Positions 21,352-34,685 are shown, counted from the stretch's first letter. The stretch: DNA of 64,000 bases from Galdieria sulphuraria (GCF_000341285.1 NW_005178472.1:1-64000), one strand, 5' to 3'. A program made the numbers and translations. The notes: generated by a model not told the origin, from the letters alone.

Positions 21352-24300
21352 TTATAGTTTATCATGGAATAATTTAGAAGAAAATTCGTTTCCACAGATT
21401 TGTGACTGCTTCAAAAGTTGACTGGCATCAAGGCCACAGCTTTTTGCTATTTCAACAATACTGGTGTACTCTAGTCCCTGTAGCGAAGAAAGCAAAGTAC
21501 TATCTAATAGTCGTTCACCAAAGGTTCTTGTTTTCTTGGAGAGGCCACGAGGAATTCGAAATTCTTGTGGATTTAATCCTGCTACATAAAGAGAGTAACT
21601 ATGAAGATACACCTTTTTCAATAGTTCATTTTTTTGTTCGTATTCTTCTTGTTGTAAAGGAAGCAGACATGCCAAACCACCATCCCATGTTCCTAGCACC
21701 ACTATATGTGATCCTGCTCTATCTTCTGAATTATTTTCTTTCCAATCCGTCCTTAATCGAATCATGCTACTACTTCTCGTACCTAAATGTAAGACGCCTC
21801 TTCTAAGCAGCTTTTCACCTCCTCTCGATTCTATTTCATGTGGACCCGCGTATTCCAACAAATGCAAGTTTCCAAAGTTGTCGGATACAACAAACAGGAT
21901 GAACTCATTTAGGATCAAAAACTCAGTAGATAATGTTTGAACGGGGTCGAAATCTTTTCCTAAAAAGTTGAGACTCTTGTTTCTATCTCTCCAAAACAGA
22001 AAATAGCCGCCTTTGTACATGTCTCCAACAAAAACATACTGCTTGACAGTATTGATTGAGGTTGAGAATAGTTGAAAACCTGAATAGAACGAGCAACAAA
22101 CAAGTTCACTTTCATTCACTAATTTGTATATTTCCACCTTTGGACCGACCGCACAGCAGATATAACCCTAACGGCATGAAACACTAGAACAAAGTACAGA
22201 ATATCATACTTACCTCCAATCTAGCAATACTGGAAACTACACTCTTTAGTTCCTTCTCAGCAATTAGCATCAGTTGAATGGCAGAAAAGGCTCCGGACTC
22301 CTCAGTATAAGCTTCTTGCCTAGCAACTTCAAAAAGCATAAGCCTTCCACGAGTTCCTGCATCTTCACCTTTGATAAAACCGGTGCCAATCACAATACAC
22401 TCTTTAGGCTTGAACTTTATCGAACGAGAGCTTTGAGAGATGGCTGCTTCAGCTTGTTGCTGCGTTGCTCTGGAAGATTTGTCATCATTATTTTCTTCTT
22501 CAGTTATCTTATACGCATCAACCTGCATGAAAGTTGCAGATAAAACTGCTTCTTCTTCCTTAAATGCAAACTTATCCACCAATTCCCAAGTATCTGCTCG
22601 ATATATTTGAAGCTCATACGCTTCTACTTCAATCGGCAAGGCATTCTTGGGTTCATTTTCTTCGAACTCAGTATTATTCTCTTCTTCGGGAGGAGCCTGA
22701 GAACCCAAAATGGCTCGTTCGTCACGTTTCTGCCTTTCAAAAATTTGTCTTTTTCTTTCTAGTCTACTCATAGAAACTATAGAACTAACTACAACCCCAA
22801 ATGTACCCGTTGTTGCATGATAAACCACGTTCTTAACGCAGCCATTCATTCGAAACACTTCAACAGGCCAAGCCCAGTTGATAGACTCCAACTGCGTCTC
22901 TCTAATTTCCCCAAAATGAATCCTTCCGTTACTATCCAATATCCATAGTTTCCGATTATTTTCTGGATCTCCCATATTCGTAATAGAGAGTATATCTCCA
23001 TACTCAACTCCAGAATCTATCATTATCTCATGTTTTTGAGGATATCCCTTACTTAATACAATGATGCTCGGTACAGAACCTGTAAGAAAGACTCCAAAAT
23101 GACTAGAAAGATTATAAAAAGGTCTAAGATGTGGTATCACATTGTTCTCAATATTGACTGAAGGACTGTCAACATCTAATGAATATAGTGAAACACGACA
23201 AAAATCAAAAGTAAAGATATCGTTTTCATCCAATTGAAAATTGCCGCGATAAATAGCCAACAATTCCTTTCGATATCGAACAAACAACCACAAACAAGAA
23301 GCTTCTGTTGCTCTTTCATTCTCACCTGGAAATTCGTATATCCTGACCTCTACATCTTGTGGATCAAGTTTGAAAGTTCCTCTAGAGACTCCACGAGTTC
23401 GAGTTGTCTTCTCACCGTCATTAACAAGTATTCTCGGAAAATAAAGTAAAGATTTGTTGAAGAAACAAAGTTGCTTCGAGACAACGTCATAAATTTCTAG
23501 AAAACCTTCACGTGATAGAATACCCACAAATGGATGAACAATAATAGCAACTTCTTGTTTCCTGTTCGAATGCTGACTCAATTCCAACGTAGGTGGTATA
23601 TAGTTGTGTCTCAGACTAGGATGTAAAAAGGAATATTCAAATGGAACCGACGACGTTGCAAACAGACTATCATACTCTTCATCAGAAACATCGCTTATCA
23701 CTCCATCCAACTTCATTTCGTTCCGCTGTTCATCATGATAGCTCTTATCGTAACTACAACTAAAAGTACAGGACGAAATGATACTCAAATGAGAAGTAGA
23801 AAATACTTGCTCAAATGCAACTTTGTTTCCATCCGAAGAAGAAACTCTGTCGTCCAAAGAAATTTTTAGTATCACTAAATAACTACTAGAAAGATGAAGC
23901 ATAACGTAAGGATCACAGACAAATGCTTGAGTCACTACATCTCCAGGTGGTAATTCGTAAAGACTGATCAAACTGTCCCAGTTTCCTAAGATTCGCAAGC
24001 CTTCATCAAATACTTGAATAATGTAGCGATCATGCAGAACCCTTGAAACCCACAAAGTACGCGAAGATGTTTGAAATTGACTGTCCACAAGTTCGTCTAT
24101 TGTGTCCGAGACTGATAAAACAATTGTATTTCTCTGCGTACTTAAAATTAAAAGAGGAACGCTTCCATTCCTTTCTCCCATTTTCCGTTGGCATAAAACA
24201 TTCCAAATTTGTTGACAATCTTCTAAACGGATGGACGTCAAAAGACTCGGGCTTACGGTTCGTCGAAAGATGATAACAGCACCATAATTTCGAGAACCTA

Positions 24301-25954
24301 CTGCGGCAATTAACTCCATCTTTCTAGAGCTACCTATAATATTATCGAAAACTTCTAGGTCTTGTATAGGACCGATACAAAACAAAGAATCTCTTGAATC
24401 TATGGTCTCCACGACAAAATTCTTGTTTGAAGACTTTCCAAAAAAGCTTTCCAATTCGTCGTCCTCAGGATGTAATTCAGTAGAGTTCTTCCAAATAATT
24501 TCCAACAAAGCAGAAGGAGAAACATGAGAACCTAAAAAAATCAAACCATTTCCACAGTATGAGACAGTTGAAGGTTGTATCAAAATTTTACAATAACGAA
24601 GGGATATAACAGAATCGCCTCCTTTCTTTGGAATGCATAACTCAAAAAAAGCCCCATCTCTAAGAATTATAACGGGATTTTTCATGAAAGTATCATGACT
24701 ATCGAATTCCGAAACAACTTCACAGCCATCAAGCGAAATTGGAGCATCCTGTGACCTCAAACTCCACTTGGAAAGGTAAACATCTCCCAAATCATTGCAA
24801 GATAATCCATCCACAAAGCTACCATCACGAAAATAAAGAATAATATTCCATCCAAATACAAGAAAACCACCTCCCTACAAATGAAAAGTAAGTCAAACAA
24901 TAAAATGACACCACTTCATACCTGCAAAAATGGTACGCTAGAAACCATAAAGCATTCATGAGGTAGTTCTTCAACTTGCCATATTCTTTTCATTTTTTTA
25001 TCAGACAAATCGAACTGTACGACAGAAACAAGGCGACTATCTCTGGTTACTGAAAAACTCCCAGACCATGTCGGAGTTTTTTCTTCTAAGAGAGCTAAAG
25101 TTGGGAGAGAATAACTTGAAACTTTGTTTAAATCTCACACAAACAGTTTCTAAAAAACATACCCGAACATAAAACAGAAATGAATGGTCTCAAAATGCCC
25201 CAGCCTCCTCAAGTCTAGTATAACTGGATCAGAAAGCAATTTGTTTGAACTGCATTCTGCCGAGAGACTATCTCGATGTGATAAGATAGGATACTTTGCA
25301 ATAAGAAGAAGATTTTTCTTTCTTATAAGTACTGCAATCAGACCGTGTTCAGGATCAACTTTGGCATCCATAATATCTCGAAAAATGGGAGGCTCTTCTT
25401 TCGTTACTAACGAAGTGGAGCGCGAGGACGTTCTAGCTAAGTTTTCAAGTAAAACGCTATCTAAAATGCCTTCAAAGGACTCTGCTTGTTGAATGGTCAC
25501 GGATTGATATATGGTGGTATACAAATCTATCAGTTGAATCGTGTCCCAAACCTGCGACTTATCACTCCACTGTAAAACTTGGGTGTCACTAAAGGGTAAA
25601 CAATTTGAGTGAGACTTACTTTCAGCAAACTCCAGCGAGTGCCACCTCCAAATATCAGCACTAAATAGTCACAACGGCCGATGCTCCGTCGGATGGAAAG
25701 CATTTTCTCTGGTCTTCCATACAAGTTGAAAACAGAAATCAGGAGAAACCTTTTGTGTTCAAAATAAATTTGATAAAGCTCCAACACTGTACCCTAGATT
25801 CTTTCAAAATTCCAAACTACCGATTTCTACAAGGCAATACCTTTGCTACTGCTAAACATGGACCGAAAGAAGCGCCACGTAGAGAAAAGTATCCAACTGC
25901 AGAACAAGTTACTGCTGAGGGTGGCACAAGGGTATGCAAACTACCATTCAACAT
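21352..25954 (-). CDS. CPSF1: Cleavage and polyadenylation specificity factor 160 kDa subunit
   Basis: Large scaffold of the mRNA 3'-end processing complex (CPSF160, yeast Cft1), built of three seven-bladed propellers. It is supported along its length: N-terminal LAVAKGTVLELYQIYFEHKR after the first short intron, AKVDPEHGLIAVLIRKKNLL, GGGFLVFGWNIILYFRDGS, GNGLIFLGSHVSPSALLEI, DSLFCIGPIQDLEVFDNI, MELIAAVGSRNYGAVIIFRR, and DRYIIQVFDEGLRILGNWD. The C-terminal CPSF_A domain has QYVFVGDMYKGGYFLFWRD, VVSDNFGNLHLLEY, HIVVLGTWDGGLACLLPL and VAGLNPQEFRIPR. About 1,450 residues are encoded with at least five introns. The ATG at 25954 gives MLNGSLHTLVPP before the first blade. It is 42 nt from the ammonium transporter ATG. 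Confidence 0.9.
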
Positions 25955-25996
25955 TTCCTCACTGCCAAGCTTGAATAATGTCGTAGAAAATTCGCA

Positions 25997-27752
25997 ATGT
26001 CGAACAGTTCTTCTGAAGCTGTTTGGTTAGCTTTCAGAGACGAAATCTTAAGAAACAAGACACGATATGAGGAACTCGTAAATACTTTTTTTATGTCTAA
26101 AGCAGGAGGGGATACTTGTTTTATTCTTCTGGCTGGATTTCTTGTCTTTTTCATGCACGCAGGTTTTGCCATGTTAACAGCAGGTTCTGTAAGAGTTAAA
26201 AACGTCAAGAACGCTTTGTTCTTGCTTTTAATAGATTGGTCAGTCGGTTCCATAGCGTATTACTTGTTTGGTTACGCCTTTGCTTTTGGTGGCGAGGAGC
26301 AAGATGCCGCTAGGGGTTTCATTGGGCAACATTTTTTTGCCCTATCTGGTATTCCATCTTTAAGGAAAGATTTGGAAGCAATACCCGATGAAGCTTCACC
26401 TTATCTTCAAGGAAGTTATACTTACTGGCTGTTTGAATGGAGTTTTGCTATCACTGCTGCAGCTATTGTGAGTGGTTCCGTTGTGGAACGCGTTTCAGTA
26501 GAAGCTTACTGTATATTTTCTTTTTTCATGACCTGTTGGATGTGAGTATCTTATGTCTTCGTAATATGGCATACGTGATGTAATAGTTTAGATATCCAAT
26601 TTTCGAACACTGGGCTTGGAGTAGAACAGGTTGGCTTGGAGCCCTCAAACAAGATGGACCGCTATTTCTTGGAAGTGGCTATATTGACTTTGCAGGTTCA
26701 GGAGTGGTTCATATGGTATGTTTCTTGAGAGCATTATATGTAGTACCATTGAGTGAACTGTCAGGTTGGTGGTATCGCCGCTCTTTGGGGTACTATTTTT
26801 GTAGGTCCTAGAATAGGTCGTTTCGATATGGAAGGAAAACCGGTTCCTATGCCTGGTCATAGTGCAAGTTTGGCAACAACTGGAACTTTTGTCCTGATGT
26901 TCGGCTGGTATGGTTTTAATGCAGGTTCTATGTTGGGAATCTCTTCTTCAGACTCGTACATAACGGCAAGCAGAGCCGCAGTAAATACCACACTCGCACC
27001 TGCAGCTTCTATGTTAACTGCAATGGCGTATACTCGCCTCCGTTCGGATTGTTATGATTTGGGAGCATCTTTGAATGCTATTCTTTCAGGATTGGTTGCA
27101 ATAACAGCCCCTTGTGCAGTGATTGAGCCTTGGGCAGCTTTAATTGTCGGCATGGTTGCTTGTTTGATATATTTACACGGTTCTAAATTGATTGTGAGGT
27201 TGGGTTTAGATGACCCTTTAGATGCCGTATCGGTTCATTGTTTTTGTGGCACTTGGGGTGTTTTTTCGGTATCGTTGATTTTGCTTGTTTTTTATATTAT
27301 TCTGACAAACGATTTACTAGACTGGTTTATTTGCTGCTGAAGACCCAAGAATACAAGCTTATGGCACCGTAAGTAAAGATTATGGTGCATTTATGGGAAG
27401 TGGAGGAAATTTATTGGCTTGTCAAATCATTGGCATTTTACTTATTTGGGGTTGGGTATCTTTGAACAGTGTTATATTATGGTTTTCATTGAAATTTCTT
27501 GGTATCCTTCGAGTTCCACCAGAGGAAGAACTTGCAGGAATGGATACATCAAAACATGGTGGACCTGCTTATCACTCTGAAAATATCGACAATACTAATG
27601 ATGAGGATTTGCAGGAACTGAGAGGAGCAGAATCATTAGAGTTTTCGAGAAAGGACAATCTTGGTATGGACAATGGAATGTCTAACAACCGCGAGAACAA
27701 TAGTCATGATTCGAATGGCAATAGCCATGTTTCGTTGACACAAACTCATTAG
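25997..27752 (+). CDS. AMT1: Ammonium transporter, AMT1 type
   Basis: Ammonium transporter of the Amt/MEP family (AMT1 branch of algae and plants), with 11 expected membrane spans. Visible motifs: [20 protein letters not shown] in the first spans, [50 protein letters not shown] with the first pore histidine, [17 protein letters not shown], and [16 protein letters not shown] with the second pore histidine. After a last intron the sequence resumes [14 protein letters not shown]. The C-terminal cytosolic tail (about 90 residues) is rich in N, D, S and H, with the conserved [19 protein letters not shown] that controls gating by phosphorylation of the threonine in plants. Three introns, all short. 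The enzyme would take up ammonium at the plasma membrane. Confidence 0.93.
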
Positions 27753-28030
27753 AAACTACTTCTTTAGAAATAGAGCAGTTAACTTTTAAAGTCATGGCAT
27801 AAAGCTACTCGAACATGTCTTGAAAAGAGTTATCCATTATAAGAGTAGTTGTCGCGACTCATTTAGCCCAGTTTCTAGAGAATAGTAGACAAAATTTTGA
27901 AGGAATTGCAGGAAGACTTCTGTATCTATCCACTATAAAAAAGTTTTCATTCATTTTCATTATGAAACTATTACACAATCGGAATGGGAAATCTTCTCTC
28001 ATCGATTTGATGATTTGATTGGCCGTCTTA

Positions 28031-29223
28031 ATGGAAGTTGAAGAGGAACTTGTTATGGACCTGTCCCACGAACCCAACGGTGCGATAGCTTCCAACTACA
28101 TAATACCCGTGACAGTAAAGGTACAGCTTTTTGGTTACTTTTCAATACAAAGGCTCTTAAGGACTACATAGGAATTGGACTTGACAAACAACCGTTTAAC
28201 TAAAATTGAGAATCTCGACCATTGCACCCAACTCGAACGTCTAATCCTTCGTCAAAACAAGATAGATAGGTTACAGGGAATTTCTTCTCTTGAGAATCTT
28301 GTTGAACTGGATCTATATGACAACAAGTTGAAACATATTGAGAACCTCTCAGGCTTTACTAAACTTAAGCGATTGGATCTATCCTTTAACCATATCAGTG
28401 ATATCAGTAGTCTCAAACAACAGTGTCTGGACTCTTTGAAAGAACTTTACCTCATTCACAATCATATAAAACAGATTGCAGGATTGGAAAACCTAAAATC
28501 CCTGGAATTGTTAGAGTTAGGAGACAATAAAATCCGGGTATGTGATGATTTTCGCAAGCTTGATTCGAAAAGTTGATGTTGTACAGAAAATAGAAAATTT
28601 AAATTCGTCTTCGTGTCTTCAAAGTCTATGGCTTGGTCGTAATAAGATTTCCAAGGTCGAAGTATAGTTGCCTTGAAAAGTGTTTCAAGTGCTCTTATTT
28701 TGTTGTTAGAATCTTTCAAATCTTTCCAGTTTGAGATGTCTAAGTCTACAAAGCAACCGCATTGAAAGAATCGAGAATCTTGATGCACTGGTAATGCTCG
28801 AAGAACTTTATCTGAGCTTCAACAAGTTGGAAAGTGTTAGTGGTCTGCCTTCATTGGTAAGCAACTCTTCATCTGTCGTCATATGTTTGTACTATTGTTA
28901 TTTAGTCACATTTGCGAGTGCTTGATCTTGGAAACAATAGGATACGAAACTTTGAAGGTTTAGTTTTCCTTCATGAACTTCGCGAGCTTTGGGTAAGTCT
29001 TATGAGCGTCATTTATGACTAATGCTAAGTGACACACTGAACAACAAAGATCAATGATAATAATATCGACGATTTTTCTCAGTTGGATATACTTCATGAG
29101 AAGACACCCAAATTGGAAACTATTTATTTGGAAGGCAATCCTTTGTCTCAAGATAGTGAATATCGCACCAAAGTGATGGAGATACTTCCTCATTTGAAGC
29201 AGCTAGATGCTACGCCCGTGTAA
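28031..29223 (+). CDS. PPP1R7: Protein phosphatase 1 regulatory subunit SDS22 (leucine-rich repeats)
   Basis: SDS22 is an all-LRR regulator of protein phosphatase 1. The protein has an acidic N-terminal part (MEVEEELVMDL) followed by about eleven 22-residue SDS22-type repeats: LDLTNNRLTKIENLDHCTQL, LRQNKIDRLQGISSLENL, LDLYDNKLKHIENLSGF, LSLQSNRIERIENLDAL, LYLSFNKLESVSGLPSL, LDLGNNRIRNFEGLVFL. The LRR cap gives LETIYLEGNPLSQDSEYR and ends HLKQLDATPV, almost as in the human protein. Five or so short introns, all between or within repeats. The stop at 29221-29223 is 19 nt from the stop of the convergent glucosidase gene. Confidence 0.93.
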
Positions 29224-29242
29224 TAAAAGTGTGCGCTTTCGC

Positions 29243-32200
29243 CTAGTATATATGAAGCTCCCATTTTTCGCTTTCATTCAAAGGTGCCACTTTCAAGTTG
29301 AGCTTCTTTATAAAAAGAACTCCATCAACAAACGAAAAGTGTAACGTCGCATTGTTCAGTTGTGAGGAGACATAAGCTCGTTTCGGCTGCTGCTTCATTC
29401 CATAGACAACTATCTGCTCGATTATTATATCCGAGCCTACAAATGGTTTGTTTCCAAGTGGGTGAATCATAACTTGCAAAGTACCAGTTGAATTCCAAAG
29501 ATATTTTGCTAGTCTAAAGTGTCCTGATTCATACAAAAAAGAGCGACCATCGTCCAAATAAATAAGGCCCTTTGCTTTGCCATCGTGGTCCAACGCAATT
29601 CGCAATCCAATTGGGTCTCGTTCCATACAAACTGTAGAACGACGTGTTCTATTTCTAAATGGAACTATTGTTCCTCCTCTCTGGAAGACTATATGTCTTC
29701 CTAATGGTGCGTTGACCTGAACGAATCCTCGTTGAGCTATGCTTCTTTTCTTCGAATCGGTCGAGAATAGATCAAACCACTGTTCCTGGTGAGAAACGTT
29801 ACCTGGAGGAAGATATACTGTCCTAAATAAAGAGTCCTTCTCTAGTATGGGTGCAACTAATAAAGCATTGCCGATCATCCATTCTGTCTGCTCTTTCCAG
29901 GTTTCTTTATCATATGAAAATTCCCAAAACATTGGTCGCATTGGAGGACCACAAGTTTCAAAATCTGCTTCACAGTTCACACTACTGGATGCAGCAAATA
30001 GTGTATACCAGTAAGGCAACAATTCATAACGTCGAAGTATTGCTTTTCTAATGAGCGTAGTTGTTTGTGCATCAAATTCCCAAGGTTCTCTACGTCTTGT
30101 ATCTTCGTGTGCATGTGCACGAAAGAATGGTTGGAATGCTGCAACCTCGTACCACCGAATGAGTAACTCTGGATCTGGATCGAAGAAGAAGCCACCAACA
30201 TCAGCGCCTGATAGAATCATACCTGAAATCTAAAAAAATTGATGAATGATTACATTCCAAAGAATTCCACAAAAAGAATACCTGAAGTGAAAGAATCATA
30301 GGAATGCTATAACGCAAGTGTTCCCAATTAGCTTGATTATCACCTGTCCAAACTGCGCCATAACGATGACTTCCTGCAAAGAAAGAACGCGACAAAACAA
30401 ATGGTCTATCGGAAAAATTTCGAGATTGAAGCAAACCATCATAAGTAGCTTTATGCATATAAAATCCATACATATTATGAACTTGACGATGTTCCCAACC
30501 ATCCAAATGAATCACAGACTTTGGAATCGTATTCTCAGGGCCATCAAATACTGTCGGTTCATTCATATCAATCCAAGTATAAAGATTGTCTCCAAAATGA
30601 GGATAATACCGAAATTGAAACCTTGTTGACCACCAGTTTCTCACTTTTTTACTCACAAAGTCCAAATACGAACTAAGACCTGCCCAACACCAACCTGAAT
30701 ATTCTTCTTCTTCATTTTGTTTTCTAATGAAAAATTGGTTTGCCTTTGCTTCACGATAGACGAAATAATCATTATCCACTTTAATATGTGGGTCTACTAT
30801 AGTAACAAGTTTTCTGCCATTATCTCCAATCCTTTTCAGCAAAGAAGAAGGATCCGGAAACTTTTCCATATCCCATGTAAAGTAGCGCTTGCCATTGGTA
30901 TGCTCAATGTCCAACCATATAACATCACAAGGAATGTTGAATTGATCGAACCGCTGGTTGACAGCTAAAGTATCCATCTGATCTCGATAATTCCATCGAC
31001 TTTGATGGTAACCAAGAGCAAATCTTTGTGTCATAGCTGGCCTGCCTGTAACAAGCAAATACTGATTGAAAACATCTTGCGGAGTTTTACCTCCTGGAAA
31101 TAAAACGACATCCAATAAACCAGTTTCCGAAATAAAATGCGATGCTAAACTGGACTCTTGCGACCAATTGGAAGGAAATATGTCGACAAACGTTTCCGCA
31201 GCATTTAGCCATAAACAACCACTAGTCGATTTCTCCTCGAGGGTATATAAGACAGGAATCGATCCATACAAACCCAAAGGCTTTTGAGTTTCATATTCAA
31301 AAACATCTAAATTATAAAAACGGTATGGTTCTGAATAGACTGAACCATAAAGGCTGTCCTTGGTAAAAGACAATGAAAGGTCCGTTGCTCTTTCAGCAAG
31401 TCCATATAAATGTTGTCCAAAAGGAAACATAATGTCCATGGAAACTGCTTCAAGTCCTCGTTTCTTCTGATCCAAGTGACCATGTACAGTCTCTTCGAAA
31501 GCATTCTGACAATATAATTGAAGCAAAGAGTCTTCCTTAGTGTTAGTGCTCATGTTTTCCACAATAGAAATATTATCATTTGCTAAATGGGTTTCTTCCA
31601 AGGCGGCACAAAAGTGATTGGAATGGTTCTGTAATACTTCGAGCTTTGTCAACCGATGATGATTAACAACTATATCAGGATATAAACTTTGATTATTGCT
31701 AAACACCAACAATTCAAAAGGGACATATTTCAAAATCAGTTTCTTCCCTTCATTCCATAATAAAGTTGCCTCAACGTCGTGGTAAGGTGAAAGATCAAAG
31801 TGTCCAAGAGGGAAAGGCTCTTTCAGTGCATCCTTTGCATCAAAACGTAACAAAGGAGCTTGTTCTTCAGCAATAGTGATCCTAAAACTACCTCCTATCA
31901 CAATATGAAATTAAAAGTCGTCAAGACTGAAAAATAAAAAAATTTACCTGTGAGAGGAAAGACTTGCAGGACAAGATCTGTTGAAACGTTCCCGACACGA
32001 GATTCCAAAATGGCATATAAGGAATCTCCAACAACTCCTTTAACTTTCACTTGTTGTGCTTTCACTGAGCCTTCTCTAACACGCGTCTCGGGGAAAAGTA
32101 GGTTTCCCTCAAGTGGAGTCTGATCTGTAACTCTATTTCTTCGACAAAAACTCAACTCTTCACATTTACAAAGATCTGCCCATTTAGCTCCACTACAACG

Positions 32201-32266
32201 ACTCACAATATAAAGTAAAAAAAATATAATAATAATAATAGCAACTTTACTTGGTATAATACGCAT
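29243..32266 (-). CDS. GANAB: ER alpha-glucosidase II catalytic subunit (GH31)
   Basis: Glucosidase II alpha trims glucose from N-glycans in the ER and takes part in the calnexin cycle. A signal peptide is obvious (hydrophobic core IIIIIFFLLYIV in residues 9-22). The mature start has CEELSFCRRNR, matching the conserved FCKRQR-like element of the family. The GH31 domain shows VIWLDIEHTNGKRYFTWD, the nucleophile motif WIDMNEPTVFDGPE and the acid/base region GAVWTGDNQANWEHL, followed by MILSGADVGGFFFDPDPEL. The C-terminal beta-domains contain GGTIVPFRNRTRRS and LYLPPGNV-like YLPPGNVSHQEQWFD. The gene has at least two introns near 30215-30280 and 31890-31950 and encodes close to 1,000 residues. 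The beta subunit is not in this window. Confidence 0.93.
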
Positions 32267-32415
32267 CGATGAAAAGCACTTGTGTGTTCAAAATTTTCTT
32301 TTCAGACAAATTGGTAAACAATCTGTCCTGTTATTTATCCCTTCTTCTTCCATAACTTTCTTAGCTAAATGAACGCTAGTAAAGCCTTAGAACTTGGTCG
32401 TTGAAATTCATTTCT

Positions 32416-33958
32416 TCAATGATGCCAAATCTTTACGGTTCGATCCTTACTTCCACTTGCCACTTTGCTTCCATCCGGACTCCAATCCACCGAAAACACT
32501 TCATCTGCATGACCAGGAAGATTCAACCGGAGCTGACGCTTCGAGATATCCCATAGCTTGAGAGTACTATCTTTACTTCCACTCACTAATAACCTACTAT
32601 CAGGCGACCAACAAATCTTAGTTTCATGAGTCAATCATTCTCCAAAAACAAGACAATTCATATGAATACCTGATATACGCAAGATACATGTCCACGCAAT
32701 ACACAAATGAAGGCTCCGGTCAATCCATTCCAAATTCTTATGGAACGATCAAAAGAAGCACTAGCAATGAACTGCTGATTTGGACTGAAACATACCATAT
32801 TCACCAGTTGCTGATGCCCAACCATTCGAGCAATAGGTTTGTTTCCACTCTTTGGCATCCAAAGAAAAAGAGTAAAGTCATCACTTCCTGATACTAACCG
32901 CTCCTCACGTCCTAAAGAAATCCTTTTATAATTCTCTAGAGCTTTCTGCTGCAATCGATCACGATATGAAGGCTCGATACTACTAGGACTCTCAAATGAA
33001 AAAGAACCTACTCGAAGTGCATACTCTGTACTCAATGCCATAGTATTCACCCAGTGACCGTGCCCATCTAAACTGTACACCAAAGCTCCTGAAGAAACGT
33101 CCCAAACTTTGATCGAAGTGTCCTGTGACGCCGAATACAGAAAACCTTCACCACCCCACTTGACACAAGTAATTCCTTTTGTGTGAACTGTAAAAGTTTG
33201 TTCGCAACTACCAGTTCGACAATTCCATATCCGAATACTACAATCCTTTGAGCCACTAGCAAAGCGTTCCGCATTCGCATTGAAATGTAAAGGTTCCCAG
33301 CAAAGGCTTGTGATCCATTTGCTATGCAGCTTCAAAGCTTTACACACTGGTTTACCATTAGAAGGATTCCAAACAAAAACGAAACCACTTAAATCTCCCG
33401 TGGCTATTTTCTGACCATCTGGCGACCAAGACAAGCATAATACCCAATTGTTATGACCTTCACAAGTTTTGAAGGGAGTTTGCGTCGTTAGATCCCAAAG
33501 TCTCAAAGTCTTGTCACCAGAACAACTTGCAAAACCCGTTCCATCTGGAGAAAATGCTACTCCGAGAACTGACTCTTGATGTCCTATCAAAGAGCCTTGA
33601 CACCTTGAAACCGGGCGCACTATATATTGAGACTGTGGATGGTAGTCTATCTTGATCGTCGTCTCTGTCGACACTTGTGGTCTTTGACTGAGGGTTGCAG
33701 CAATACTATCTGTAATCTCTTCGTTCTAAAAGGTTCCGTAAATAATTTATTACTGAAAATAAATAGACATACTTGAATATAGAAAGAGTAGGGAATGAAT
33801 TCCTCGTTCGAGAGAAAGCTGTTTAAAATTCTGTCCAAGTGAGAAGCGTCTATGCCGAAAGAAACATCAAAACTTGGACCTGTTGCCGATCCATCTGGTG
33901 CAATGAATTGTACAATTCCTGTTTTCTCAGACAACGAGTCTGTACCAGAATCTTTCAT
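32416..33958 (-). CDS. NLE1: Notchless homolog, 60S ribosome assembly factor
   Basis: NLE1 (yeast Rsa4) is a WD40 protein removed from pre-60S particles by the AAA ATPase Rea1/Midasin. The N-terminal NLE/UBL-like domain is present (GIVQFIAPDGSATGPSF, FIPYSFYIQ), then eight WD repeats: GHQESVLGVAFSPDG, SCSGDKTLRLWDL, GHNNWVLCLSWSPDG, SGSKDCSIRIWNC, SASQDTSIKVWDVSSG, SGSDDFTLFLWMPK, SASFDRSIRIWNG and the last SGSKDRTVKIWHH. The insert between repeats 5 and 6 (RDRLQQKALENYKR, REERLVSGSDD) is characteristic of the family. Two introns (near 33730-33775 and 32635-32670). It is separated from the S1 gene by a 73-nt divergent promoter. Confidence 0.93.
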
Positions 33959-34031
33959 AACGTCTAATCAAGTGACATTCACTACTAACTTTGCATTGCC
34001 AAAATGAATTTGTGGCCAAAGTAAAAAAACG

Positions 34032-34685
34032 ATGATTGGCACAGGATATGTTTCTCCTTTTAGTTTTTTGCAAGTTGTCAAGTATAAGAAGCATTACCTT
34101 TTAAATACAACACAATTCCACTTTTACGAAAGAAGAGAATTTCTGAGAGGCCCTGTGATAAAAAATATGCCCTTACCTAGACATAGGTCTCTCACCTGGA
34201 GACCAGTTCGCGCTTGTGAGACGGGAACACAAAGCTTAGAAAGGTTTGGAAATCATAAGTCGCCTAAGGAGTCAGAAAGAATCCCCCTGAGCCAGCTTCG
34301 GTTCAATGTTTTGTACGAAGGCACAGTCACGAAACTGTTAAAGTATGGCTTTTTGGTAGACATTGGCGCACAAAAGAATGCAATTGTCCACATTTCTGAG
34401 GTAAAAGCAGGATATGTTGCAAATCTTCGTAACGATGTCAAATTGGGACAACGCGTTTTTGTCGTTTTGCTGGGAATTAAACCCATGGAAGGAAGGATTG
34501 AAGCCTCTGTAAAGGCAGCTCAGAAAATGTTAGCCGCAGGGATATACGATGTAGAAATATCTCGTTTGAAAGAGTGGGGCTCCATAGAAAGACTGCCATA
34601 TAAAGAGGTTTGTGGCGGTATCGATAATTTTTATCAGGACGAGGATTTCACGGAGGTGTTTCTGAAGACAAGAAGATATACATAG
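34032..34685 (+). CDS. Single S1-domain RNA-binding protein, probably organellar
   Basis: Intronless gene of 217 residues. The first ~80 residues are basic and look like an organelle targeting leader (no acidic clusters, many K/R/H/S). Residues 96-165 form one S1 domain: VLYEGTVTKLLKYGFLVDIG, IVHISEV, VKLGQRVFVVLLGI and RIEASVKAA. The tail (LKEWGSIERLPYKEVCGG) is not recognised. A role in plastid or mitochondrial translation or RNA handling is possible but is inference from the domain and leader only. Confidence 0.75.
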   Translation: MIGTGYVSPFSFLQVVKYKKHYLLNTTQFHFYERREFLRGPVIKNMPLPRHRSLTWRPVRACETGTQSLERFGNHKSPKESERIPLSQLRFNVLYEGTVTKLLKYGFLVDIGAQKNAIVHISEVKAGYVANLRNDVKLGQRVFVVLLGIKPMEGRIEASVKAAQKMLAAGIYDVEISRLKEWGSIERLPYKEVCGGIDNFYQDEDFTEVFLKTRRYT

